A stretch of DNA of 28,374 nucleotides. Origin: Pseudobdellovibrionaceae bacterium (GTDB lineage: Bacteria > Bdellovibrionota > Bdellovibrionia > Bdellovibrionales > UBA1609). Of the stretch, positions 7,970 to 16,139 are shown piece by piece. Each line of letters opens with the position of its first letter. Within the stretch, counting starts at the first letter, position 1. A program made the translations under genes and the position numbers. The stretch spans positions 1 through 28,374 of the forward strand of contig JACKAN010000025.1 in NCBI GenBank assembly GCA_020635055.1, read 5' to 3'. The notes beneath the pieces were generated by a model. That model was not told the DNA's origin. It saw nothing but the letters and a program-made list of their open reading frames with translations, and did no database searches.

Positions 7970-7983
7970 CTACGCTTGTAGTA
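7968..7983. promoter_or_regulatory. BlaI-type operator O2 of the repressor operon
   Basis: AACTACGCTTGTAGTA differs from the consensus only in its first base. It is offset by exactly 22 bp (two helical turns) from O1 and touches the -35 box, which suggests two dimers bound on the same DNA face. Confidence 0.65.
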
Positions 7984-8339
7984 GATAAATGATGATAAAT
8001 CGTGACTGGGGGATAACTTATGGGAATTACGAGCAAAGTGTTTGTAGACGCGGGGCAAAATTAACTCTCCCCATATAGATGAACCACCTTGCCCAATGCT
8101 TACTCCGGGCTCATATATTTGAGACTTGATGTAGCACCAGCGACATTTATTTCTGCAAGCCACACATATCTTTGCATTGTATCTATATTCTTCCAGCCGC
8201 CGCTTTAAGAACTACCTCTTACACTAGGGTTTCCTATGTACAGATTTGAAGATAGGTTATCGTATCTGGTTGGCACAGAATTTGAAGCTATACCAAGTAG
8301 GTGTTTTTAACTTATTTTTCAACTATTCTGGGAAAGTAT
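7984..8339. other. Intergenic stretch without a recognisable gene
   Basis: Apart from the operators at its left edge I see no coding signal, RNA gene or clear hairpin. A 65-codon frame on the minus strand (7966-8163) is Cys/Trp-rich, lacks a ribosome site and overlaps the operators, so it is not called. The promoter of the gene at 8340 presumably lies at the right end. Confidence 0.5.
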
Positions 8340-9149
8340 ATGCAACTCATTGAAATGAAAATGAATCTCATGGTTTCTTCAAAAATTTTTCTGCTAAATT
8401 TTTTAACATGTGTGCACTCGTTTATGTTGTTTTTTTTTGTGGCCACACTCATCAGCCCAAGTAGTTTCGCTGAGAAAAACGAAGGTTGTGAACAAGTACT
8501 TAACCATGCCCATCATCCAGTAGTAAATTCAGTTACCCAACATTTATTGAATTTAGCACTTAGTAAGCGTCTACTGTCACAATCTGATCAAGAACTTAAG
8601 TTAAGGGGTATAGAGCATTCATGTACAACTGTGTCTTTTGTAAATGCTCTTCAAGGGGTTATTAGTTACCAAAAAGGGAATACAGATTTTGAGATTTCAG
8701 CGGCTGCACTGGTAGAAGAGCTTATTGAGGATTTGACTAAATTGCTGCATCGAGATGTTAAAACTCAGGGTATATCCATTGGTATTGTATATAAAAGCTT
8801 TTTAAAATTAGCAGAAAGAAGATTTGGCCTAAATATTGGAACAGATATGGGTGTAATTTATAGCGCAATAACGGAAGAAATTCTAGAACCCAAAGCAAAT
8901 CAAGTGTTGCTTATAGGGGTTGATAATCAAAGTTCTCGTGGGCACACAATGATTTTGTTAGAAGCTAACAAAACTAGCAAGCAATTATCCGTAATTGACC
9001 CCAGTTTTCCCGACCGAATATTAGAGCCAAGTTACGAATCGGTGAATATTGGGAATCGCCCCACCTTAAGATTGAAATATGATAATGGTTGGCGAAGTGA
9101 AATAATCACTGAAGTTTTTCCACTTGTTGCACTTCCTCAAGCCAAATAA
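8340..9149 (+). CDS. Exported protein with papain-like (C39-like) cysteine peptidase pattern
   Basis: A protein of about 269 residues. The frame opens at GTG 8301, but ATG 8340, with GGGAAAG upstream, or the ATGs at 8355/8361 fit better with the signal peptide, whose hydrophobic core ends at SPSSFA. The mature part shows a possible papain-like triad: EHSCTTVSFVNAL with the cysteine near residue 95, SSRGHTMILLEA with a histidine near 202, and SVIDPSFPDR with an aspartate near 220. This order and spacing is typical of C39/bacteriocin-processing and related peptidases, where His starts a strand and Asp follows in the next. The call rests on the motif pattern only. Nothing nearby on the same strand suggests a substrate. 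Confidence 0.6.
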   Translation: MQLIEMKMNLMVSSKIFLLNFLTCVHSFMLFFFVATLISPSSFAEKNEGCEQVLNHAHHPVVNSVTQHLLNLALSKRLLSQSDQELKLRGIEHSCTTVSFVNALQGVISYQKGNTDFEISAAALVEELIEDLTKLLHRDVKTQGISIGIVYKSFLKLAERRFGLNIGTDMGVIYSAITEEILEPKANQVLLIGVDNQSSRGHTMILLEANKTSKQLSVIDPSFPDRILEPSYESVNIGNRPTLRLKYDNGWRSEIITEVFPLVALPQAK

Positions 9150-9250
9150 TATTCATTATTTTCAGAATTTTGATTTATTTATTGAGCCATTCAGAAAAAT
9201 TTTAATATGATTTTAATTTCACACCAAATGAATTTTGGTGCACAGAACCA

Positions 9251-9520
9251 TTTAAATTTCCAATCTATATCTTTCAGATCTAAGAAGAGTGTTAGTAGTC
9301 TCTTAATAGTTATACAGCTCACTCATGCTGTAATTTAAAATGTAAAACCTGGGGGGGCCATGAAGACACCATTTCCTGAAGCCACAAGAATAGAGTGGGA
9401 AGTTGATGATCCTGTTTTGTTTTTTCAACATCTAAGATCATTTTTTTGGCAAATAGAATCGCCAACACTTTTTCAAATAGAGGAAGATTTAAAAAATGAT
9501 TTTGATTGCTGTGTCTTTGA
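9251..9520 (+). repeat. 270-bp direct repeat, left copy
   Basis: This stretch matches 16140-16409 at a constant offset of 6889 bp with only four mismatches that I can see (at about 9260, 9265, 9274 and 9381). It contains about 109 bp of upstream DNA, the unusual G7 ribosome site, and the first 53 codons of the gene that is intact at 16249. Similarity stops abruptly at both ends. Confidence 0.93.
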
Positions 9521-9605
9521 AGATAAGAAGGTACCAAGCTCCTTTTTACGTTGCGGAGATGGTTTTGGAGCGAAATTTTGTTTTCTGTATAATAATAAGC
9601 GGTGA
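9360..9605 (+). pseudogene. Truncated copy of the 138-residue protein gene, fused out of frame to foreign sequence
   Basis: The first 53-54 residues are identical to those of the gene at 16249 (start MKTPFPEATR, ending DFDCCVFE). After 9520 the sequence switches to unrelated DNA and the frame runs into a stop at 9603-9605 after a tail with no family character. The original promoter region and ribosome site are retained, so a short fusion peptide could still be made. I read it as a recombination product, not a functional gene. Confidence 0.8.
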
Positions 9606-9931
9606 GCTTGAATCTCTTAAAGTATATGAGGATAGGAATGTATATGCTTTTTTGGATATTCGTCCTTTAAATTCAGGTCATACACTGATTGTAAATAAGA
9701 AACATGTTAGCCATTTTTCCGATCTAACAGAAGAAGAGGCTGGAAAATTATTTATTTTAGGTCACAAGGTTTTAAATTCATTGTCGGACAAGAAGTTATG
9801 CACAGTCACCTGCATACTGTACCTCGGTTTGAAGGTGATGGACATAAAATGCGATTTAGTCACTTTGACCCTATGAGGAGAATGTTGAAAGACTAAAATT
9901 AACTGCTAAGAGTATTCTTGAAAAGCTTTAA
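9559..9931 (+). pseudogene. Decayed HIT-family (histidine triad) hydrolase
   Basis: HIT proteins are small nucleotide-binding hydrolases. From ATG 9559 the frame reads FCIIISGELESLKVYEDRN, then AFLDIRPLNSGHTLIVNKKH, an excellent HIT N-terminal half. At about 9790 it shifts: the catalytic block QEVMHSHLHTVPRFEGDGHK continues in a different frame, and the roughly 20 residues that normally precede it are missing. After LKD a stop interrupts, and the usual C-terminal helix (KLTAKSILEKL) is found in yet another frame, ending with TAA at 9929-9931. The gene therefore has one internal deletion with a frameshift plus a second lesion. Its 5' end adjoins the junction with the duplicated fragment. Confidence 0.85.
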
Positions 9932-10064
9932 TAATACGGCCTATAAAGATGTTTTATAGCGAATATATTTACTGCCTTAGTGTACAAGCCAGTGGTAAGT
10001 TCAGAATTGAAAATTTATTTGGTCCTTTGTATAGGACAGTAGTTTTTAACAAAGATAAAAAGGC

Positions 10065-10126
10065 GTGGAGAATACTGCAAATATTACGGAGTCGGTTATT
10101 ATATATTTAATATTTTTAATCTCCAC
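10065..10126 (-). terminator. Possible terminator for the large exported-protein gene
   Basis: On the minus strand, just after the stop at 10137, GTGGAGA and TCTCCAC (complements of 10120-10126 and 10065-10071) pair across 48 nt. They are followed by GCC and TTTTT. The loop is long, so this is tentative. A second small hairpin, GTCCT-N6-AGGAC, lies at about 10022-10037. Confidence 0.35.
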
Positions 10127-10136
10127 CCGTCAGTCC

Positions 10137-13100
10137 TCAATCATAAAAATATTTTGAATCTAACTGAATGTACTTACGAAACCTAAGATCCTTTTTAACC
10201 TCTCCTGAAGGGCGGTTGATTAGCATAGTGTACTCTTCATTTGTGTCAGGCAATGTGGGTTGATTTGTAAACAGTGAGTATTTTCCCGAATCGGTATTAA
10301 TAACCAAATATTTATCAACAAGATCAGAAGGGCCCTCTATAACTTTTAAAGTAATGTTGCTAGCAGCAAAATAGTATTTTATATTTTCATTGCCCATGTT
10401 GCCTTTAGATGCTTCGGGGAATTTATCAGCGACTACTACAGCTTTTAGATTGTAATTGTCTATTATGTTTTCTAAAATAACTTCACTTCCCGCTGGGTAA
10501 GTCTTTGGCTTTTTTTCTATCACCCAGTCTGAAACGAGACTTCCGGGGCTTGCTCCCATATTTTCTAGGCGAATTAATTGTTCATTTTGCAATGCTGAGT
10601 TGGGTAAACTTCCTAACTCCTTATCCCATTGTAAGATAAATTTATCAGCCAGTGAATGGAACAACAAAATTCCGTAAGCCAAGACTCCTTGTCGCGTTTC
10701 CATATCAATATTTTGTTCACCCTTAAAAATTATTTTTTGTATTTTTCTTTCTTTGATTGAGGGGACCACAATACCTACTCCATTAGGCAGGGAATTATAT
10801 TCAGAGGGGGTTAGTAACATGGTGTAGATAGTATTATTTGAAGAAAATAATTCTTGCTGTCGATTTAATATATCTACATTTGGATAATTCTTGATCGCGT
10901 AAAAACTTCTACGAGTCTTCTTGTCCAACTGGATGTCAGTTTCATTAAAAAGTATTTTCGTGGAGCTTATTAAAAGTGCATTTAAATCCATTATAAAGAT
11001 ACCGCTCATTGCTTTATTTATTCTTATGTAAGGATTCCAAGGGTTTCGATGATCATTTATTGCACGTTCTGGAATTGCTAACATTTGTAGACCAAATTCT
11101 CCTTTAAGGGCTTTTTGCCAAGCAAATGCGGTCTTGCCGAAACGCTCATTATTCTTGCCGGTCATATCCCAGTTCTCATATTTAGCTAACACAGCTTCTT
11201 TCTCATGTTGGGATAGAAAGTAATAACTGGCGTTCGCTTGATGTAGAATTTCAGATGCATTTCCTGGCGCATCTATTCCGGGAGCTATTATTGCTGTGAA
11301 TTTTTTAACATTATCTATATTACTAAGTCCCAAAAGCACATTTAGATCTTGATTTGGCGTGCTCATTACTTGATCATCCGGTACTGTTAGTGGAGAGAAA
11401 AGAGCATCACCACCAGTATCCACAGCAACAATAGTATCGACTCCGCCTGTAGCAGACATAACAGATTTAATTTGTGATGAAAGATCATTCTCTTGCGATG
11501 ACACTACCAAAAACATATCTACATCATTTGCAGGTACACTCTCTAAGAATCTACCGCTTCCATTAGAGGAGGATAAAACTTTGTAAACTCCAGCACTTAA
11601 TTCCCCTCCATGATCGGTTATATTTCGATTTTCTCCAACTAGATTGTCTTTCCCTTGTGATGAAGTCTTGGAAGATCGGATGGATATTACGAATGGAACG
11701 TTTTTACCTACTTCTTTTAAGAGTAAAGCCAATTGCGCAGCTTGAACACCATCTGAACCTCCACCTATTCCAATGATACCAATTCGTTGCCCTGAAAATC
11801 TTTCTTTTAGCCCACTGATTTGAGTAAATTGTTGCGGGTCAATATTAAGTGGATTAGCAAGCACCGCTTTTGCATCTTTGCCCACACTTTGTAATCTGAT
11901 AGACATTTCATCAATGACCTGTGGTGTTTTTGCAGCTTCGGCAATATCACTAATTTGTAGAGTAAATACTCCTGATCCTTTAACATTTTTGATATGACTT
12001 TGGCCCAATTGATATAGCTCTGCCATGATCGAAAGCCCTTTATCAAGGCCGGCTTTGTAGGAGATCAAATCACTCCTAAATTTTTGATCCTTTATATAAG
12101 CGTCAGTGATGTTTTTGAGTAGTGCTGGAGAATAATATAGTAAAATACTGTTCAGATCCTCCATACCAGAGATATTCATTACTTTATTTAATATGAATTT
12201 TGCGGGATGATTAAGATAGCTGTCAATGAGTGCATTAAGTTTTTCAGAATCATTAATTCTTAACATAGCTGCCAGACGGATAATTGACCGGTGTTCAATA
12301 CTGTCGTGATTAAGAATTAGAGCTGAGGGGTTTGAACGATTTAGCTGGTTTAGGCTTTCAGCTTTTAATCTTAAATGTGCATTATAGACTTCAATTTCCG
12401 AAGAGCCTTCGCTAAGAGCTTGTAAGGATTTTACAGCATTACGAAAATTTTCATAAGTAGGGTTATTTAGAACCATCGAACCCTGTGAGTTAATGTGACC
12501 GGCCGCCCCTGCTATATCAGCAATTGAGTGGAGTAAATATAAATCCAGATCGGCTTGATCTAATCCACGCAAGCCTGAAAGACTAGCGGGGACATTTTCT
12601 CCCTGCACAAATTGGGCAACATTAAATTCAGCTTGTAGGCCATGAACAATCCTATTCTTATATGTTTCGGATAATCTCTGAAATGATGGGAACCACTCGG
12701 GTTTTTCTTTAAGTGCCTTAATCAGAACTTTATCATGGTCCACATTAACATTTCCCATTTCATTCTTAATTCTATCAATGACCTCAGTGACTTTCCCTAA
12801 GTCACTGAGGGTCATGTAAGTTAGCATGGCATCTATAGCATTATTTTCACTTAAGATTTCACGGGTGAACAAACTCAGTTCTTTGAAATTATCTTTTGTT
12901 AATTTATTATTGGTATCCTGGGGGGCAGTGAAGATTTCAAAGTCATCCGTAAGAAGCCATTTAATAACCAGTAGTCCCGTGATCGTCCTATCAAATTCAA
13001 TATGTTTTAAACCAAATATTTTTTCAGATAGGTTTTTTGCATCTGGCTTAAGTAAGTGACCTTCTGGAGAGGCTTGTACGTCACCGGTCAACCAGTTAAG

Positions 13101-13310
13101 TTCTACGTAATTTTTTACAAGCCATTTAACTGCTTCGAGTGAGTTAGTGGTTCTCAGGAATGTGGAGACCTCTCCTGCAATTATATGTCGATCCGCTAAA
13201 GCCTCCGTACATTGGTTTGATTTTGCATCCATTTCCTTTGCTGCATTAACTACAAAAGGGACCATTAGAGCACTCATCAGTAAAATACTTATTTTTAGCT
13301 TTGATTTCAT
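10137..13310 (-). CDS. Very large exported protein with a DUF1152-like nucleotide-binding segment
   Basis: A 1057-residue protein with a standard signal peptide (cleavage near VNA, residue 23). Residues 30-500 are mainly helical without a family I can name, with a distinctive LLHSIADIAGAAGHINSQGS at 259-278. From about 507 a Rossmann-like region begins: RIGIIGIGGGSDGVQAAQL, later VDTIVAVDTGGDALFSPL (624-641), DLNVLLGL and IIAPGIDAPG. This glycine motif followed by a VDxGGD motif matches DUF1152 proteins, which are normally cytosolic and about 300 residues. The C-terminal 250 residues are unrecognised. Transcription is divergent from a TetR regulator, with a strong dyad between them, so the gene is probably controlled by that regulator. 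The DUF1152 link is from motif recognition and needs a profile search. Confidence 0.75.
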   Translation of the reverse strand: MKSKLKISILLMSALMVPFVVNAAKEMDAKSNQCTEALADRHIIAGEVSTFLRTTNSLEAVKWLVKNYVELNWLTGDVQASPEGHLLKPDAKNLSEKIFGLKHIEFDRTITGLLVIKWLLTDDFEIFTAPQDTNNKLTKDNFKELSLFTREILSENNAIDAMLTYMTLSDLGKVTEVIDRIKNEMGNVNVDHDKVLIKALKEKPEWFPSFQRLSETYKNRIVHGLQAEFNVAQFVQGENVPASLSGLRGLDQADLDLYLLHSIADIAGAAGHINSQGSMVLNNPTYENFRNAVKSLQALSEGSSEIEVYNAHLRLKAESLNQLNRSNPSALILNHDSIEHRSIIRLAAMLRINDSEKLNALIDSYLNHPAKFILNKVMNISGMEDLNSILLYYSPALLKNITDAYIKDQKFRSDLISYKAGLDKGLSIMAELYQLGQSHIKNVKGSGVFTLQISDIAEAAKTPQVIDEMSIRLQSVGKDAKAVLANPLNIDPQQFTQISGLKERFSGQRIGIIGIGGGSDGVQAAQLALLLKEVGKNVPFVISIRSSKTSSQGKDNLVGENRNITDHGGELSAGVYKVLSSSNGSGRFLESVPANDVDMFLVVSSQENDLSSQIKSVMSATGGVDTIVAVDTGGDALFSPLTVPDDQVMSTPNQDLNVLLGLSNIDNVKKFTAIIAPGIDAPGNASEILHQANASYYFLSQHEKEAVLAKYENWDMTGKNNERFGKTAFAWQKALKGEFGLQMLAIPERAINDHRNPWNPYIRINKAMSGIFIMDLNALLISSTKILFNETDIQLDKKTRRSFYAIKNYPNVDILNRQQELFSSNNTIYTMLLTPSEYNSLPNGVGIVVPSIKERKIQKIIFKGEQNIDMETRQGVLAYGILLFHSLADKFILQWDKELGSLPNSALQNEQLIRLENMGASPGSLVSDWVIEKKPKTYPAGSEVILENIIDNYNLKAVVVADKFPEASKGNMGNENIKYYFAASNITLKVIEGPSDLVDKYLVINTDSGKYSLFTNQPTLPDTNEEYTMLINRPSGEVKKDLRFRKYIQLDSKYFYD

Positions 13311-13366
13311 TTTAAACCTCCGTTTTAAATCTTCGGATCAATAATAATACAATGCGTTATAGTTGT

Positions 13367-13397
13367 ATATATTTAGTAAGTACTTACTTAAATATAT
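13367..13397. promoter_or_regulatory. Dyad operator between the TetR gene and the large exported-protein gene
   Basis: A perfect 14-bp palindrome, AGTAAGTACTTACT, at 13375-13388 is extended by nearly symmetric AT flanks (ATATATTT on the left, AAATATAT on the right, one base off centre). It lies midway between the divergent starts at 13310 and 13476, where a TetR operator is expected. Confidence 0.65.
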
Positions 13398-13475
13398 TTC
13401 TAAGTGTGAAAATATTAATAAAAACAATGGCTTAATATTGGTGACAAATTGTAATTTTTATTATTTAATAACAAA

Positions 13476-14069
13476 ATGGTATTAAAAAAGGGCGAAGCCA
13501 CCCGACGGCGGGTATTAACATCAGCAGCTTACTGTCTTGCATTTAAAGGTGAAAAGAATACCACTTTCCAAGCCATTGCCGACCATTGTGGGGTAAGCCA
13601 ACCTTTAGTGGTCCGTTATCTTAAAAGCCGTGACAATATCTTTCGGATAGTAATGAATGACGTAATTGAATCTGCTAGAGAACAGACCGAGGCCTTGCTG
13701 CGTGAAGCCCATGATCCTGTAGAGAAGTTAAAAGCATATTTAAAAGTCTCAGTTAAAGTTTTTTTGCACGAAGAAACAACTCCTCGCCTGTACCTTATGC
13801 TTCATTACTTGGCTGGGTATCACCAAGAATACAAGGAAATGAACACAATGATTAAAGAAGTTGCCTTAGCACGTATAACTGAGATTCTTGAAGAAGGCGT
13901 GGAAGCAAAGGTCTTTAGACGTGATATCAATGCTAATGCGATCGCTAGACTCACTCACGATGCATTAGTGGGAGTGCTGTTGAGTTCAATTACGGAGCTC
14001 AATCATCCGCAAATTAACAAAGTCATTAGTGACCTGACAGGAATGATACTTAATTATATCTGTGAATAG
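13476..14069 (+). CDS. TetR-family transcriptional regulator
   Basis: A 197-residue regulator. The N-terminal helix-turn-helix (residues about 12-58) reads RRRVLTSAAYCLAFKGEKNT, then FQAIADHCGVSQPLVVRYLKSRDNIF, typical of TetR. The rest is a helical ligand-binding/dimerisation domain with no recognisable specificity. ATG 13476 has no good Shine-Dalgarno, which may mean weak translation. The dyad at 13367-13397 in the divergent promoter region probably serves this protein, controlling itself and the large exported protein. It lies inside the segment bracketed by the 270-bp repeats. Confidence 0.9.
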   Translation: MVLKKGEATRRRVLTSAAYCLAFKGEKNTTFQAIADHCGVSQPLVVRYLKSRDNIFRIVMNDVIESAREQTEALLREAHDPVEKLKAYLKVSVKVFLHEETTPRLYLMLHYLAGYHQEYKEMNTMIKEVALARITEILEEGVEAKVFRRDINANAIARLTHDALVGVLLSSITELNHPQINKVISDLTGMILNYICE

Positions 14070-14091
14070 TGCATTTACAAAAGTACCAATT

Positions 14092-15753
14092 TTAATTTTT
14101 TAGCCAATTTAATAAAGATACTACTGTTGCTCTATCCAATGCCAGTTTCAAATATAGCACTTCATTAATTCGTTCTGAATCTAGGACAAAATAAGGACCT
14201 GTTTCCAAAGTAGGTTCTGTTTTAAAAGCATCAATTGGTGAGTAACTTTGAAAATAATAAAAGACGTTGTCTTGCCACTCTTCTGTAGTGGTCCTATCTA
14301 AAGCAATTTGAGCGGGTGTCTTGGGGTGAAAGTTAAGAGGTAATGCATAAAGTTGTATATCCTTTTCAGGGCTTATTTTTAGTCTTTGCAAGTGCCAGGG
14401 ATAGAGTTGGTTGTTATTTTGTGTAGTCAGTTTTAAAACTCCTAAGTCAACTAAGCTAGTGAATTCATTCCGTTTGAATGTAAGAGTCAAGAAAGGTTCT
14501 AATTTTGCATTTTTATTTAAGCCTATCGGCATAAAGAATTGTGCAAGTTCTTCGAATTTTGGTTGAGAATTCTTTGTTTGACTCAAAAACTTTTTCAGGT
14601 TTTTAATCAGGACAGTTTTCATAATAGCTTGATTCCAGATTTTCAACTGTTGTCTATTCAATTCAAAAATGTATTCTTCAACTTCGGTGTTCTGATTACT
14701 ATCACCCATATAGACCTTTTTAATTTTATGGACTTTAGCTTTTTGCGTGGGGATTCCTTTTCTTGCCATCCATCGCGACATTCCTTCATTCACTTGAAAA
14801 TAGACTCGAGAAATAGATGTATCATGTGTCAACCAGCTAAAGGCTCGCTGTAGATTCAAAATTGGTAAATAATCTAAAAATTCTCTATCATTAAATTTCC
14901 TATCATCTTGCGGCAAAGTATCGGGGAATTGAAAACCAAAACGACCAACCTCAGCCACGATCTCATCTTTTTCTCTTACTATTTCTCCAATTTCTTCTTC
15001 TATGTGAAGCTTTTGATCTGAAGAAAACGACAAAAGGACTTGGAGGTGCCCAAACGGATGAGCTATTTCTTTTGCATTACCAATGGATGTTGAATCTTTA
15101 AAGTTTGTGTTTGCAACAGCCTCAAACGAACTGGTATAAATAGCAAAATGTGTAATTCGATCCACTTCATTTTGGTCTTGGACTTTGACACGGTCTAAAA
15201 TAGATTGTCTCTCAGGCCCGGCGTTTTCGTACCTTGCGTATAGTTGTTGAAGAGAGTCTTTTATTGATTGGCTAGGAGCAGCTTCTGTGCGAAGTCCTTC
15301 ATTGCTAGCAGAGAAAGACAGATTATCAAACCAATCCTGCTTGATCCATTGTCCATTAGGATTCCCCCGAAAAACAGCTAAGTTGAAAATTGGCCATAAG
15401 TAGGGTGGTTCGCACAGATTGCAAAGAGTTTTCCCTTGATGATTTTCAACAAAAATAAAAGGATGTCTAAGATCTGCGGATTGAGGGACCTCAACAGAAA
15501 AAAAAGATTTGTGGGCAGCTAACCAATTTTCAAATGCTACCTCATTGTTATTACTAGATCTGAAATGATTTATCCTGGCGAGTTTATATATAGTTTGGGA
15601 ATTATGACTCTCGAGTGAAGCTTCACATCCACCATGTGCATATGCAAACGGATTCATTCCAACTATAAGCACTAGTTGAGAAAAATTAAGAAAATTAACA
15701 AAGCCTTTTAACAAATTCAGAATCCTCATTAAACATTTTTTTGCTATCCTCAT
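14092..15753 (-). CDS. Exported protein of unknown function, possible acyltransferase-like core
   Basis: A 553-residue protein with an N-terminal signal peptide (hydrophobic core ending NPFAYA). Translation may start at ATG 15753 or at the in-frame ATG eight codons later. The mature protein carries a CNLC pair near residue 111. Residues about 200-340 loosely resemble GNAT/acyl-homoserine-lactone-synthase-type proteins: DEIVAEVGRFGF followed by a helical stretch and VYFQVNEGMSRWMARKGIP. That resemblance is weak and I would not name a function. The C-terminal half is unrecognised. Two Fur-box-like sites lie 88-136 nt upstream. The gene converges with the TetR gene (22 nt apart) and lies within the repeat-bracketed segment. 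Confidence 0.7.
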   Translation of the reverse strand: MRIAKKCLMRILNLLKGFVNFLNFSQLVLIVGMNPFAYAHGGCEASLESHNSQTIYKLARINHFRSSNNNEVAFENWLAAHKSFFSVEVPQSADLRHPFIFVENHQGKTLCNLCEPPYLWPIFNLAVFRGNPNGQWIKQDWFDNLSFSASNEGLRTEAAPSQSIKDSLQQLYARYENAGPERQSILDRVKVQDQNEVDRITHFAIYTSSFEAVANTNFKDSTSIGNAKEIAHPFGHLQVLLSFSSDQKLHIEEEIGEIVREKDEIVAEVGRFGFQFPDTLPQDDRKFNDREFLDYLPILNLQRAFSWLTHDTSISRVYFQVNEGMSRWMARKGIPTQKAKVHKIKKVYMGDSNQNTEVEEYIFELNRQQLKIWNQAIMKTVLIKNLKKFLSQTKNSQPKFEELAQFFMPIGLNKNAKLEPFLTLTFKRNEFTSLVDLGVLKLTTQNNNQLYPWHLQRLKISPEKDIQLYALPLNFHPKTPAQIALDRTTTEEWQDNVFYYFQSYSPIDAFKTEPTLETGPYFVLDSERINEVLYLKLALDRATVVSLLNWLKN

Positions 15754-16139
15754 ACTGAGAGTTTTTAATATTTAGTGGCAACAGCTTTGTATATAAACTG
15801 CAACAGCTGTGCCTATAAGCCCACCTAGATGGCTCGTCTTTAAGAATAATTATTAGGTCAGCTTTAATTCATTATGAGAATAATTATCAAATTAAGTATC
15901 TAATATTATTGAATTTAATGACATTTACCTAGCTAGAGCAACCCACACTATTTTAAGGTTCTCTCTATATCTTCATTTCAGAGTATTTATATTAGACCAA
16001 AAGTGACCAGTTTTGCTGACCATAACGACAAAAAACGCTTACTTAATATGGCGAATTGCTTTTATGCAACGTTCACGCCGAAAAATTTAGAGACAATGAG
16101 TTTAGTAAATTGTCGGTGTATTGATCCATTTCATTAAGC
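15754..16139. other. Intergenic region with repeats and Fur-box-like sites
   Basis: No gene seen. It contains GCAACAGCT twice (15778-15786 and 15800-15808, offset 22 bp), two Fur-like palindromes (listed separately), and the left boundary of the right-hand 270-bp repeat at 16140. It should hold the promoter of the minus-strand 553-codon gene. Confidence 0.5.
15841..15889. promoter_or_regulatory. Two Fur-box-like sites
   Basis: TGAGAATAATTATCA at 15875-15889 matches the classical TGATAATNATTATCA Fur motif at all but one of the defined positions. TAAGAATAATTATTA at 15841-15855 matches less well and lies 34 bp away. Both are upstream of the 553-codon exported protein. In AT-rich DNA such matches also occur by chance. 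Confidence 0.4.

Noticed and set aside
7966..8163. 65-codon minus-strand frame upstream of the repressor
   Set aside because: Overlaps the operators and promoter, Cys/Trp-rich chance composition, no start signal.
15778..15808. GCAACAGCT repeated twice at 22-bp offset
   Set aside because: Only two short copies and no link to a regulator; noted in the intergenic entry but not taken as a finding.
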